Source: Flavobacterium piscisymbiosum (GTDB lineage Bacteria > Bacteroidota > Bacteroidia > Flavobacteriales > Flavobacteriaceae). Taken from it: a stretch of DNA of 64,000 nt. The notes below the pieces were generated by a model that worked only from the letters and a program-made list of their open reading frames with translations, was not told where the DNA came from and did not search any database. Both the position numbers and the translations under genes were made by a program. This document shows, one piece after another, positions 9,901-18,372 of the stretch. The stretch is from assembly GCF_020905295.1 (NCBI RefSeq), contig NZ_JAJJMM010000001.1, positions 5,332,001 through 5,396,000 of the forward strand, in the 5' to 3' direction. How positions within the stretch are numbered: position 1 is the stretch's first letter; the number at the start of each line of letters is the position of its first letter.

Positions 9901-10809
9901 AACAAAAGATAAATCGCCTTTTCGTAATTTATTGGCGTTGCCTGTTGTAAATGTTTTAGAAGCAATAACACCAGATCCGTCAGCGCCTGAAGATATTGCC
10001 ACATTTAGTTTGGCACCCGGAGCAGCATTTGAAATGTATTCGTAAATCCATGAAAATTCATATCGTAAACCCTGTTCTAATTTTACAGGAAAGCTATACG
10101 TTGCCGCAGAATAACTGGCATTGTCCCAACGAATGTACATTATTCTTCCGCTAAAAACTGAATTATCAGATTCAAATGTATGTCCGGAAGTTACATCCAG
10201 ATATCGTACACCGGAGGTCGAATTTGCAGTATTCCACGGAAGTGCCGTAGAAGTACTTGCCCAGCCATAATCGTTCGGTTTCCCCGAATTATTTCCTGTT
10301 ACTCCAGCCCATCTTCCTAATAAATTATCGGCACCATACGCTATTGTTGTACCTGAATTATCATTTAAAAAATCGAGTGTTTTAGACGTTAAATAATGTC
10401 CGTCCTGATAAATATTTGCAACACCGCCTTTTATAGCATATCGGTACGTTTGTTCCTGAGCATTATCTACAGAGGTACTTAAATTATCCGGTGATGATAA
10501 GATTGTGGTAGTATTAAAAGTTGTTTTATCTAAAGAAGTTCTAAATCCAAGTCCTATTGCATTTTTTACCTCAACATCTAAACCTCTGCCTACAGCGGCA
10601 TTAATTTTAGCTTTAACTTCTAAGGTAAATTCTGTTTGATTGGATAATGGAAATGATAAAACATCTGAACTTACTGCGTTTGTAAAAGTTTTAGAACCGT
10701 TTAATGTAGTCGCTAAGTTTGCTTTTACAGGCAAATTAGGAGCTTGTGCATGTATCTTGAATACAAAGACCGATAACCAGAATAATAAAATTGTGTATAA
10801 TTTTTTCAT
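6931..10809 (-). CDS. Large multidomain GH128 family glycosidase with duplicated accessory modules and T9SS sorting domain
   Basis: The protein has 1292 residues. A signal peptide (MKKLYTILLFWLSVFVFKIHAQ) precedes a concanavalin/LamG-like segment (about 25-150). Two tandem modules of about 165 residues follow and share TANSTSG, DVTSGHTFESD, FSWIYEYISN and LRKGDL. Next comes a region resembling a beta/gamma-crystallin fold (about 640-720), then a GH128 barrel (about 730-985) with likely catalytic Glu in LLGFNEPDRPD (about 796) and WITEWNVGAN (about 886). Two fibronectin-III-like domains and a C-terminal T9SS type A domain starting at FPNPTNGQFDVFLP complete it. Known GH128 enzymes are endo-beta-1,3-glucanases. 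It is presumably secreted or surface-attached and makes the first cuts for the SusCD importer. Whether its substrate is beta-1,3-glucan or the related beta-1,3-galactan is open. Confidence 0.83.
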   Translation of the reverse strand: MKKLYTILLFWLSVFVFKIHAQAPNLPVKANLATTLNGSKTFTNAVSSDVLSFPLSNQTEFTLEVKAKINAAVGRGLDVEVKNAIGLGFRTSLDKTTFNTTTILSSPDNLSTSVDNAQEQTYRYAIKGGVANIYQDGHYLTSKTLDFLNDNSGTTIAYGADNLLGRWAGVTGNNSGKPNDYGWASTSTALPWNTANSTSGVRYLDVTSGHTFESDNSVFSGRIMYIRWDNASYSAATYSFPVKLEQGLRYEFSWIYEYISNAAPGAKLNVAISSGADGSGVIASKTFTTGNANKLRKGDLSFVSNFDGNYYLTITGDYGLMAIADLKLKSSNIINTWDGYFNDNAGTPAAYAWTNVTAPTIFNTANSTSGTRFMDVTSGHTFESDATNFSGRLLYMRWDTTALQNSVYSFPVSLEASKGYQFSWIYEYISNLSPGAAISVSVSTASNGGGTVVASKNFVTGAANALRKGDLLFQSQSAGTYYINITGAKALFGIGDLKVQEQQTANIVIGKNYATGAVDMAITSVTFENLAYAPEKIISPSLLTKDITGNATVAAYTKSKVILNGSASLYIKNGYNPLINSTVNLNSIDARLYFENVKPSEVISSQLQYVSINGVLAGNGTNANVTNYGSGTVVSAYVADYQPLQVFTEENFAGSSQQYSTVTPFDNLGSFDNAIKSFKLKKGYMATFATSADGSGYSRVYIAENEDLEVPVLPINLKSTISFVRTMQWHQVNKKGLAGGSTEAINTTNITWYYNWNTGMDTTPNVEYVPIRQTQWWPSFTPAYTKDGYTHLLGFNEPDRPDQANMTVEAAISSWPALLKSGLRVGSPATSDPFNPWMANFMTQAEANNYRIDYVALHCYWYKTAAQWKSDLQNIYDKYHRPIWITEWNVGANWTGNNFPDGPVLLTDANAIKHKNDLAAVLNVLETTDYIERYSIYNWVQDSRAMYVTIDDAFKTRNPNWQNYVWLQTAPVISSTATSYTVLTPAGEYYAKNASAKAYNSGKEYIPLWKTKVETLSYTLTSDYKNITVKWTGTNQELVSKYILERKLTGESAFSVFYESTNYNVLEKIDQVRTHAEYRIKVVGKDNVESAYSAILVYDQPAIPAIPTNFQGEAISTSAINLKWAVVADAASYKIKRATTVNGTYESIGAYVKDTIFSDTNLEANKDYFYKIASENAGGESLYSSALQVKTQATLSTFVVKNALTLNASEGDLTGAVSAFPNPTNGQFDVFLPTNEATVAIAIYSSDSKLISRSNYVIENGKVHLNIENQPRGIYLVKIQSHPDAAIRIIKK

Positions 10810-11062
10810 ATGAAATATTTGTTTTAAAAATTATTTTAAATTTTTTGTTTCATGCTTTCATTGGTAACCGACAAAATTATTTGCTAAGAAATTGTGCTTC
10901 TTCTTAGTTGTATTTTAAAGAAGTATTACACTATTTCTTCTGCTATTATTAACAGGTATTATTTTTAATGTATTATGGAGTTTAAAAAGTATAAGTGGTT
11001 AGTTACAAAGTGATAGGATCACAATATATTTTGAACTGATTTTTATAAGCAATAAAAACGAT
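10810..11062. other. Intergenic leader between susD-like gene and GH128
   Basis: Together with the hairpin at 11063-11109 this gap is 358 bases long and contains no gene. Apart from the possible promoter at 10872-10879 I see only AT-rich sequence. The GH128 gene therefore has a long leader or its own start of transcription. Confidence 0.5.
10872..10879 (-). promoter_or_regulatory. Possible -7 element (TAATTTTG) upstream of GH128
   Basis: On the minus strand the octamer TAATTTTG fits the Bacteroidota -7 consensus TAnnTTTG and lies 63 bases before the GH128 ATG. No good TTTG -33 box is visible at 17-19 bases, so this is a weak call. It would allow the enzyme genes to be transcribed apart from SusCD. 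Confidence 0.3.
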
Positions 11063-11109
11063 ACTACAAGTATTATCCCCTCTAACCACTTAGGGGATAA
11101 TACTGTAGT
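11063..11109 (-). terminator. Strong hairpin after the SusCD pair (terminator or attenuator)
   Basis: Arms of 19 and 18 bases (ACTACAAGTATTATCCCCT and AGGGGATAATACTGTAGT) pair with one bulged A around a 10-base loop. On the minus strand the hairpin is followed a few bases later by TTTTT. It lies 59 bases after the SusD stop. It could end most SusCD transcripts or protect their 3' end, giving higher SusCD than enzyme levels. Confidence 0.65.
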
Positions 11110-11167
11110 AATCAACACTTATTAAAAACCACTATTAAAAGGCGTGAAAATTTTAAAGAATAGATCT

Positions 11168-13150
11168 CTAAATTTGGGTTTCATCTGCAACAGCATCCTG
11201 CCATCTATCCCAAACCTTAACATTAGGATCGTAACCGTCATAACCGTAGTTCTGACTTAATTTACCTTTGATATTGGCCGTTATGGCACTGTTTGGAATT
11301 GGCCAATAGTTATTGCGTTTGTCCATGGTATAAAACTTAGTACCGTTTGGCACTACAATTCCGCTCTGAAATTTGTTATACAGCGTGTAATGTGAAATAC
11401 GTTGGTACCAATAACTACCTCCGGCTGCATCAGTTCCTGATTGTTTATCCCAATTATCTTTACTGTAAGTCTGACCCCATTCATCTGGTCGTCCGCTAAG
11501 GGCAAGACAATGCGAAATACGTTTTAACTCAACATTTCTCCATTCTTCCAGATAAAGTTCTCTCCCTCTTTCTGCAGCAATATCACCAATAGTTACCTGA
11601 CCGTACATTTGAGAAGCTCCGGCTCTGGCTCTGATAACATTCACGTCCTGAGTTGCTCCACCTACATTACCTTGGTAAAAACGGGCTTCGGCTCTTAACA
11701 AATACGTTTCGGCCAAACGATATAAATACCAGTGTGCCTTACCTCCTGTACTTGCTCCCTGAAAATCAGTTGCATTTGGATTCGTTTCATTTACAACATC
11801 ATGCAGATAAATTTTGTACAACGGAAAATCGAACCATTCACGAAGTGTATCTTTTGACAATAGTGTATTACCTTCTTTCATTCTAAAATTTTGCTGGTAG
11901 TATGCAGAAGTTTTATCACTGTATTTAAGGTCTTCCATATTTACCCAGTTACCAACAGCACTATTGTGTCTAAGATCCTGTTTGTCCTCGATACCGTTTA
12001 CAACCCACATAGGATGCTGTGAATAATAAGAAGCACTAATAGTTCCAATACCGCGTCCTAGTGCTCTTGCATAATCATACTTTGCCTGATAATTAGCATT
12101 GTTTGAGGCAAAACGATTTGCTCCCTGTTTACCATCAGGAGTTGTAAGCGTACCGGAATTCCAGTTAGGCCCAAAAATTCTCATCGAAGCAAACGGTAAA
12201 AATGACTGTACTCCACCATTTGGCATTACCAAAATAGCTTCTCTGTTACCGGCAATTACCTTATTCTCTGGTCGGTGTAAATCCCAAATTACATTTCTGT
12301 TTATCGCCCATGTAGTTGGATTTCCACCCGGATCAAAAGTTCCAAAAGATCCCTGCATTAAAGAATAACCTGATTGATTGATCAATAAATCGGCCTGTGT
12401 TTCTGCGTCTTTAAATCTTCCTGAAGCCAGATAACACTTGATCAGTAATTGGCGGCAAGCTCCTTTATTTACTAAACCTATATAAGCTAGTTTTGACTGC
12501 TCAGGTACCCATTCTACAGCTTTTTCCATATCTGCTGTAATCATTTCGATAATAGCTTCTTTTTTAGTAGAATAATAACTTTGTTTTGGAACCTGCAAAA
12601 TTTTAGTAATTAATGGTATATCTCCAAATTGATACACTAAATTAAGATAACGATACGCTCTGTGAAAATAAGCCTGACCAATATATTTACGTTTTACTTC
12701 TTCTGATAAACTTGTTACATTATCAATATATGTCAGTACTGTATTGGCGTATTTAATACCATTATAACCTTCATCCCAGTAAAACCCAAGATAAAAATCA
12801 TCATTTGTTGATGTTTTAAAACTTCCGGTAGGAACTATAGTGTTTGCAAAATCAGAAATAGTACTACTGTTATCTGTTTTTCCATATTTTGCCATGTCAG
12901 AAAAAACATATTCTGTACCGATAGGCACACTGTTTGTCGCTGCATTATAATGAATATAATTATTACGCAAACCTTTATCTGCAATCGCTAAAGTTGCCTG
13001 CAATCCTGATTCAGTCTGAAATGTAGTTTCGGGTTCGTAAAACGAAAGCGGATCCGGCTCCAGAAAATCCTTTGAACAAGAAACCAAAAGAGCAGAAGCC
13101 ACTGCTAAAGGTGCCAGTATTAAAATTTTATTTTTTATATAAGTTTTCAT
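11168..13150 (-). CDS. SusD/RagB family outer-membrane nutrient-binding lipoprotein (PUL A)
   Basis: The protein has 660 residues. The signal peptide ends in the lipobox LLVSC with Cys25 as lipidation site, followed by SKDFLEPDP as usual for SusD. The N-terminal TPR-rich part includes YFHRAYRYLNLVYQFGDIPL. The C-terminal part has WHLYRLAETYLLRAEARF-type helices (here HWYLYRLAETYLLRAEARF) and ERGRELYLEEWRNVELKR, both classical RagB/SusD signatures. It forms the lid of the SusC transporter and captures glycan fragments at the cell surface. It starts 11 bases after the SusC stop. At 660 residues it is longer than the common 500-600, which may mean an enlarged binding face. Confidence 0.95.
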   Translation of the reverse strand: MKTYIKNKILILAPLAVASALLVSCSKDFLEPDPLSFYEPETTFQTESGLQATLAIADKGLRNNYIHYNAATNSVPIGTEYVFSDMAKYGKTDNSSTISDFANTIVPTGSFKTSTNDDFYLGFYWDEGYNGIKYANTVLTYIDNVTSLSEEVKRKYIGQAYFHRAYRYLNLVYQFGDIPLITKILQVPKQSYYSTKKEAIIEMITADMEKAVEWVPEQSKLAYIGLVNKGACRQLLIKCYLASGRFKDAETQADLLINQSGYSLMQGSFGTFDPGGNPTTWAINRNVIWDLHRPENKVIAGNREAILVMPNGGVQSFLPFASMRIFGPNWNSGTLTTPDGKQGANRFASNNANYQAKYDYARALGRGIGTISASYYSQHPMWVVNGIEDKQDLRHNSAVGNWVNMEDLKYSDKTSAYYQQNFRMKEGNTLLSKDTLREWFDFPLYKIYLHDVVNETNPNATDFQGASTGGKAHWYLYRLAETYLLRAEARFYQGNVGGATQDVNVIRARAGASQMYGQVTIGDIAAERGRELYLEEWRNVELKRISHCLALSGRPDEWGQTYSKDNWDKQSGTDAAGGSYWYQRISHYTLYNKFQSGIVVPNGTKFYTMDKRNNYWPIPNSAITANIKGKLSQNYGYDGYDPNVKVWDRWQDAVADETQI

Positions 13151-13161
13151 TATTGATAATT

Positions 13162-16100
13162 TTAAAGTGAAACGTTAAATCCTAAATTAAACATTCGCGT
13201 AGCAAGCCCTCCTGTTTCCGGGTCACCATAATATTTCCATTGATCATTAGCTGACCATGTTGCAGCGTTTTGAACCGAAGCATAAATTTTGAAATTTCTA
13301 ACATGCAAACGATCAATAAGATCCTTAGGAAGTGAATAGGCCAACGAAATATTGTCTAAACGAATAAAACTACGATCGTATAATTTTGCTGTTCCGGCTC
13401 CTGCAGGGCCTCTTGCATCAAGACGTGCCCAATCATTGGTTGGATTATCAATTGTCCAATAAGGGTTTACAAACGGATTGTAATTGTTGGTGTATAAACT
13501 ACCATCGTTATACGTATTCATATAACGTCCGTCAAGCGATTTGTGTCCCATGTAAGCATACATATTAATTGCCAAATCCCAGTTTTTGTAAATTTTAAAT
13601 TCATTACGCAATGACCAGTTAATTGGTGGCGCAGTTTCTCCTAAAAATTGTTTGTCTTTTTCATTATAAGTTGGTTTTCCATTCACATCGTCAGCAGTAT
13701 AACTGTTCTCCACTTTTGGATCCCCAGGACGTTGGCCGTATTTTGCAGCTTCTACAGCTTCATCTTTTTGCCAGATTCCAATTACTTTATAATCCCAGAT
13801 TTGAGAAATTGGTCTGCCTATAAACCATCCGTTTGTTTTATCATCTGACTCTTTTGTTCCAACAACATTACCATTGGCATCCTTAACATCTTCCATATTG
13901 CCGTACAATGCATTAATCTTGTTTTTATTGTATGAAAAAGCAACCATGGTAGTCCATTCAAAATTTGGATTTTTTATATTTAAAGTATTAAGACTTATTT
14001 CGATCCCTTTATTTTCGACCTCACCAAGATTGGTTGCAATTGATCCAAATCCGGAGAAACCTGGCAAACGCTGACTCATAATCATATCATTGGTAACTGA
14101 TCTGTAAAGATCTACAGTTCCGGTAATACGATCTTTTAAGAAACCAAAATCAAGACCAATATTTGTTGCGGTTGTTTTTTCCCATTGCAAATTAGGATTC
14201 GCCATACGGTCAATAGCTAAGTACTTCGTATCAACAATATTTCCTGAAGCATCTATATATCCCATTGTTGCACCTGTACCTGAACCTAAATTCGCCAAAG
14301 CAATGTATGGATCTGCAAGCGATCTGTTTCCGTTTTTACCCCAGGAAACTCGTAATTTACCTGTACTTAAAGGAGTCCAATGAAACCAGCTTTCCTGATT
14401 AAAGTTCCATCCCACTGCAACAGAAGGGAAAGTAGCGTAAGGATATGAAGCTCCAAATGCTGAATATCCATCACGACGTACCGTTGCGGTTATCATATAA
14501 CGATTATCAAACGAATAGAAAAGTCTCGCCATTAAACCATCGGCTGTTTGATGCGTATCTGTACTTGAAAATGAGCTGTTCAAAAGAGTTGCGTTAGCAA
14601 TATTGTGAAATCCTAAGGCATCAGAAGGCTGAATGTTACGGGCATATACAACATCTGACCATGTTTTTAGGTCTTCTGCTTCCTGAACTAAAGTTACTAT
14701 GAAGTGGTGTTTCTCCTTGAATGTATGGTCCCATGTTAATGTATTGTTCAGATTCCAGGTAAACTTTTTACCATTACCTCTATCTACTCCTATGTTTACA
14801 GGATTCAGGTTTTTATTACCCGCCGATTGAAAATAACGGTTGTAAAAGAACTCATAACGTGGTGCAGCATTAAAGGAATAGGTAATACCTAAAGGTAAAG
14901 TTACTTTTGTATTAAAAATGGTATTCAATACCGTATACCCTTTTTCAAGTTCCATATATTGTCTGTCATAGTAATAATTATAACCTCCAATTGTTGGTCC
15001 CATTGGTTGTCTTGCATAGTCACCATTTGCTTCTGTAAAATTAGAAAACGGGCTGTTTCTTAACATATTTGCATCCCAATAATTGGTTCCTGTACCCACA
15101 GATATATCTCCATCTGAACGATCCTGAAAATTAACATTGGCTCCAAATTCAAGCCAGCTTGTAATTTTAGCATCTACTTTCATATTCGCACGAACTGCAG
15201 AATAATCATTACCCTGAATAGCTCCTTCTGAGGTTAAATAACCCAAAGACATATAATAATTTACTTTATCGCTTGCTCCGGAAACACTTAAGTTATTGTC
15301 GTGATTTATTCCTGTTCTAAAAGTACTGCCATACCAATCGTGTGTTTTTCCATCTGTAAAATTCTTCAGGAGCGACGCATCAGTAATTCCCAGGCGAAGT
15401 CCCCAAACTTCATTCAGACTTTTGCCTTGTATTTGTGCAGCTGGCTGATAAGCCAACCATTGCGCCTGAGTGATACCATATTGATCTAATTGATTTGGAT
15501 TTGTATAATACCCCGCTTTATTAGCAGCTGTTCCTGTTACCCATGCCTCGTAATTTCCGGTGGCCGTATTTGTTCCGTACGTTTTAGCAGTTTCCCAATC
15601 CTGACGATATTTTATATATCCATCTGCATTATAAACATTGCGATAAGCACTTTTGGTAGTAATCGTTGTATTTGTAGTTACATTAATAACTGGTTTACCC
15701 GTTTTTCCTTTTTTAGTTGAAATAACAATAACCCCTGCAGCCGCTTTAGATCCGTAAACAGCTGTTGCTGATGCATCTTTTAAAACATCGATCTGACCAA
15801 CATCATCAGGATTAATCTCTGAAAGCTCGCCGTAAAATTGCATTCCGTCTAAAATAATAAGCGGTGAGTTATGACCTCCGTCAGAATAAACAGAAGTTTG
15901 TCCACGAATCTGCAAAGAACCTCCTCCTTTTGCATCAGCAGAATAACCTACTTTTAGACCGGGAACACCTCTCAATAAATCCTGAACCGTTTGCGGATTT
16001 TGGTTGGCCAAAGCTTCTGCTTTAACCTGAACAATGGCTCCTGTTAAATCTTTCTTCTTCATTTTACCATATCCTACAACTACCACCTCATCTAATGAAG

Positions 16101-16488
16101 CAGCGTTTTCTTCCAGTTGTATCGTAATATTGTTTTTACCATTTACAGGTACTTCCTTGGTTACAAAACCAACAAAGGATACTACTAATACAGCATTATC
16201 ATCTGCAGCCAGCGTAAATTTTCCGTCAAAATCTGTAATCGTTCCTTTTTTTGTTCCTTTTACCGCAACTGAAGCACCCGGAAGAGGAATCCCCTTGTGA
16301 TCTTTAACCTGACCGGTAATGCTGTTTTGTGGCTGTACTTTTTCTGTTCCTGCTGTACTACCGGATTCAGTAGAGAATGCATGTACCTGAGACAATGAAA
16401 CCAAAACACAAAGTAGTGTTAGTTTCTTTTTCAAATCAAATCCAGATACATAATCAGGAGCCTTAATCTTCCTAATAAATTTTGTCAT
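13162..16488 (-). CDS. SusC/RagA family TonB-linked outer-membrane transporter (PUL A)
   Basis: The protein has 1108 residues. The N-terminal signal region ends near SQVHAFS. A carboxypeptidase-regulatory-like domain follows (ITGQVKDHKGIPLPGASVAV to about residue 125), then a TonB-box-like DEVVVVGYG, the plug (LLRGVPGLKVGY, VLKDASATAVYGSKAAAGVI) and a 22-strand barrel ending in FNLGFNVSL. It imports oligosaccharides across the outer membrane using TonB energy and works with the SusD lipoprotein encoded 11 bases downstream. It is the first gene of the PUL A operon and is preceded by a promoter with paired G-rich boxes (16624-16680), so control by the neighbouring HTCS is likely. Confidence 0.96.
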   Translation of the reverse strand: MTKFIRKIKAPDYVSGFDLKKKLTLLCVLVSLSQVHAFSTESGSTAGTEKVQPQNSITGQVKDHKGIPLPGASVAVKGTKKGTITDFDGKFTLAADDNAVLVVSFVGFVTKEVPVNGKNNITIQLEENAASLDEVVVVGYGKMKKKDLTGAIVQVKAEALANQNPQTVQDLLRGVPGLKVGYSADAKGGGSLQIRGQTSVYSDGGHNSPLIILDGMQFYGELSEINPDDVGQIDVLKDASATAVYGSKAAAGVIVISTKKGKTGKPVINVTTNTTITTKSAYRNVYNADGYIKYRQDWETAKTYGTNTATGNYEAWVTGTAANKAGYYTNPNQLDQYGITQAQWLAYQPAAQIQGKSLNEVWGLRLGITDASLLKNFTDGKTHDWYGSTFRTGINHDNNLSVSGASDKVNYYMSLGYLTSEGAIQGNDYSAVRANMKVDAKITSWLEFGANVNFQDRSDGDISVGTGTNYWDANMLRNSPFSNFTEANGDYARQPMGPTIGGYNYYYDRQYMELEKGYTVLNTIFNTKVTLPLGITYSFNAAPRYEFFYNRYFQSAGNKNLNPVNIGVDRGNGKKFTWNLNNTLTWDHTFKEKHHFIVTLVQEAEDLKTWSDVVYARNIQPSDALGFHNIANATLLNSSFSSTDTHQTADGLMARLFYSFDNRYMITATVRRDGYSAFGASYPYATFPSVAVGWNFNQESWFHWTPLSTGKLRVSWGKNGNRSLADPYIALANLGSGTGATMGYIDASGNIVDTKYLAIDRMANPNLQWEKTTATNIGLDFGFLKDRITGTVDLYRSVTNDMIMSQRLPGFSGFGSIATNLGEVENKGIEISLNTLNIKNPNFEWTTMVAFSYNKNKINALYGNMEDVKDANGNVVGTKESDDKTNGWFIGRPISQIWDYKVIGIWQKDEAVEAAKYGQRPGDPKVENSYTADDVNGKPTYNEKDKQFLGETAPPINWSLRNEFKIYKNWDLAINMYAYMGHKSLDGRYMNTYNDGSLYTNNYNPFVNPYWTIDNPTNDWARLDARGPAGAGTAKLYDRSFIRLDNISLAYSLPKDLIDRLHVRNFKIYASVQNAATWSANDQWKYYGDPETGGLATRMFNLGFNVSL

Positions 16489-16623
16489 TTTTGGTTGTAA
16501 TTTTGGTTAATTGATTAGTTAAGTTACAGACTGCAAAAACTCACTTAAGTGTATTTTTTACATTTTAATTTTTCAAATTTTTTTACGTAAAAAATATCAC
16601 GTCGTTTCTTGTAGTCTGCCTTG

Positions 16624-16680
16624 CAAATCTAGCATAAGACGTATAAGTGAAAGGGGGTAATTACGACATTATAAAAGGGG
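16624..16680 (-). promoter_or_regulatory. SusC promoter with paired G-rich operator boxes
   Basis: On the minus strand a -7 element TAGATTTG (16624-16631) has, 17 bases upstream, only TTTC in place of the -33 TTTG, so the promoter looks activator-dependent. Upstream lie two direct boxes, AAAGGGGG (16650-16657) and AAAAGGGG (16673-16680) on the plus strand, with their G-runs 23 bases apart. The same spacing and the adjoining CTTATA-N4-TTAT sequence recur before the LacZ-like GH2 gene (26115-26170). Binding by the HTCS AraC domain is inferred. Confidence 0.6.
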
Positions 16681-16780
16681 CAAATCCGCATTTTACCCTA
16701 ATAAACAGGTTATTTTTGTATCAACCGTAAAAAATTAGTGTTATAAATAAACTTTACGTAATTTTTTAAGAAACATTGGG

Positions 16781-17128
16781 AAGTTTTAAGTTTCAGGTTT
16801 CAAGTTTCAGGTTCTTTACTTTGAGTATATTTTTACCACAGAGATGCACAAAGATTTCACAGAGTTTCACAAAGAAATAGGTTGACTTTTGTGAAACTCT
16901 GTGAAAAATTTAGCATGCTGTGCTGAAGTTTAATACTCCATGCAATAAACTAAAAAAACTTTGTGAAATTCTGTGAAACTCTGCGAAAAAACTCTGCGAA
17001 ACTCCTTGGTAAAACTATACAGAGAAGCAACTTGAAACTTGAAACCTGAAACAAAATTTAAACTTTGTGAACCTCTGTGAAAAAACTCTGCGAAACTCTG
17101 TGGTAAAACTAATCAACCTGAAACAAAC
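16781..17128. repeat. Intergenic inverted and direct repeats between GH105 and SusC genes
   Basis: The gap 16489-17136 contains no gene apart from the SusC promoter. It holds repeated AAACTCTGTGAAA / TTTCACAGAGTTTCACAAAG segments in both orientations, several CTCTGCGAAACTC copies, and a pair of inverted arms (AAGTTTCAGGTTTCAAG near 16790 and CTTGAAACTTGAAACCTGAAAC near 17031). A transcript could form a long imperfect stem. It looks like accumulated simple palindromic elements, not a gene. Confidence 0.6.
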
Positions 17129-17136
17129 TTTAAACT

Positions 17137-18294
17137 TTACTTCACAAAACGAGAGATCTCTGATGCTGCTAATAAAAAAGCACCTACACCAAAATCAGCT
17201 GTCGAATTTTTATCGACCACTTGCCCCGGAATGGCTTTTTCGCCAATAGGCTGTACATATCCCACGGTTCCATCTGCCTGAAGCGCAAATGTTGTGAGGT
17301 AATTCCAGGATTTTTCCACTACCGGCAAATATGTTTTTTTATCTAAATAACCATTGTTAATTCCCCACATAAAACCATACGTAAAAAATGCTGTACCGCT
17401 GGTTTCAGGTCCCGGCGCATGTCCCGGATCTAAAATACTTCTGGTCCAGTATCCTTCGTTTTGCTGTGCATCTGCCAAGGCTTTGGCCATATCCTTAAAA
17501 CGTCTTATGTATTCGTCTCTATGTTGAGCTGTTTTGGGCAAATCCTGAATAATTTTGGCATAGCCTGCAAAAATCCAACCGTCTCCTCTGGCCCAAAAAT
17601 CTTTTTTCCCGTTGGCACTTGTATGCTTTGGATACACATATTTTGCATCACGAAAATACAAGCTGGCTTCCTTATCGTACATAATACTATCGGCATATAA
17701 CAAATACGAATGTAATTTCTCTAAATACATTTCGTTGCCCGTCACGTTGTATAGCTTTGTCATTACCGGCATTACCATATACAAACCGTCAACCCACCAC
17801 CAATAATCGTTTGCTTGCGTGCTCATTTCATACTCCATAACTTCACGGGCACGTGCAATTTTATGCGGATCATTCTTGCCTGTAAAATTGTATAAATCGA
17901 TATACGTCTGAAAACAAATTTGCCAGTCGCCAAACAATACATGTTTATCCTTTTCTCCGTAATTGTATTTCCATTCAGATTTATCAGTTGATTTGGCTCC
18001 CATCCATTGATTTTTTTCTGCCCACGCCATCGAATAGTCCAGATACTTTTTGTTTTGTGTTACTTTATAAGCTTCCATATTTCCGGTATGATAAGCCGCA
18101 ACGTTCCAAAAAGCATTACCCAATTCCGGATGTGTATCCTGCCAGCGGTTGTTTACTTTGTCGATAATAGCAATAACTTCTTTCTTAGATTGTTTTATGG
18201 CACTTTTTTGTGTTACAGCATTGGTTTTGCAACTAACAGCTGTAAGAGATACGGCGGCCATTACAATAAAAAATGTGTTTCTAAATTTCATCAT
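17137..18294 (-). CDS. GH105/GH88 family unsaturated uronyl hydrolase, lipoprotein
   Basis: The protein has 385 residues. The N-terminus (MMKFRNTFFIVMAAVSLTAVSC) ends in a lipobox with Cys22. The rest is an alpha6/alpha6 barrel of the Glyco_hydro_88/GH105 type, with FGDW (Asp123) and YWWWVDGLYMVMP (Asp169) as the likely catalytic pair, and FWARGDGWIFAGYAKII. Such enzymes remove 4,5-unsaturated uronic acid from the end of products made by polysaccharide lyases. A lyase must therefore act upstream, and the BNR_4 protein encoded at 26253-27578 is the obvious candidate. The gene follows the HTCS gene by 78 bases on the same strand. GlcA versus GalA specificity cannot be read from the sequence; GlcA is favoured by context. 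Confidence 0.88.
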   Translation of the reverse strand: MMKFRNTFFIVMAAVSLTAVSCKTNAVTQKSAIKQSKKEVIAIIDKVNNRWQDTHPELGNAFWNVAAYHTGNMEAYKVTQNKKYLDYSMAWAEKNQWMGAKSTDKSEWKYNYGEKDKHVLFGDWQICFQTYIDLYNFTGKNDPHKIARAREVMEYEMSTQANDYWWWVDGLYMVMPVMTKLYNVTGNEMYLEKLHSYLLYADSIMYDKEASLYFRDAKYVYPKHTSANGKKDFWARGDGWIFAGYAKIIQDLPKTAQHRDEYIRRFKDMAKALADAQQNEGYWTRSILDPGHAPGPETSGTAFFTYGFMWGINNGYLDKKTYLPVVEKSWNYLTTFALQADGTVGYVQPIGEKAIPGQVVDKNSTADFGVGAFLLAASEISRFVK

Positions 18295-18372
18295 TATAGT
18301 AAGATTAAATATTAAATTATTTTGATGGAGGATCAGTTAGTATTTTTATACTTGACCCTAATTTTGTTCGTT

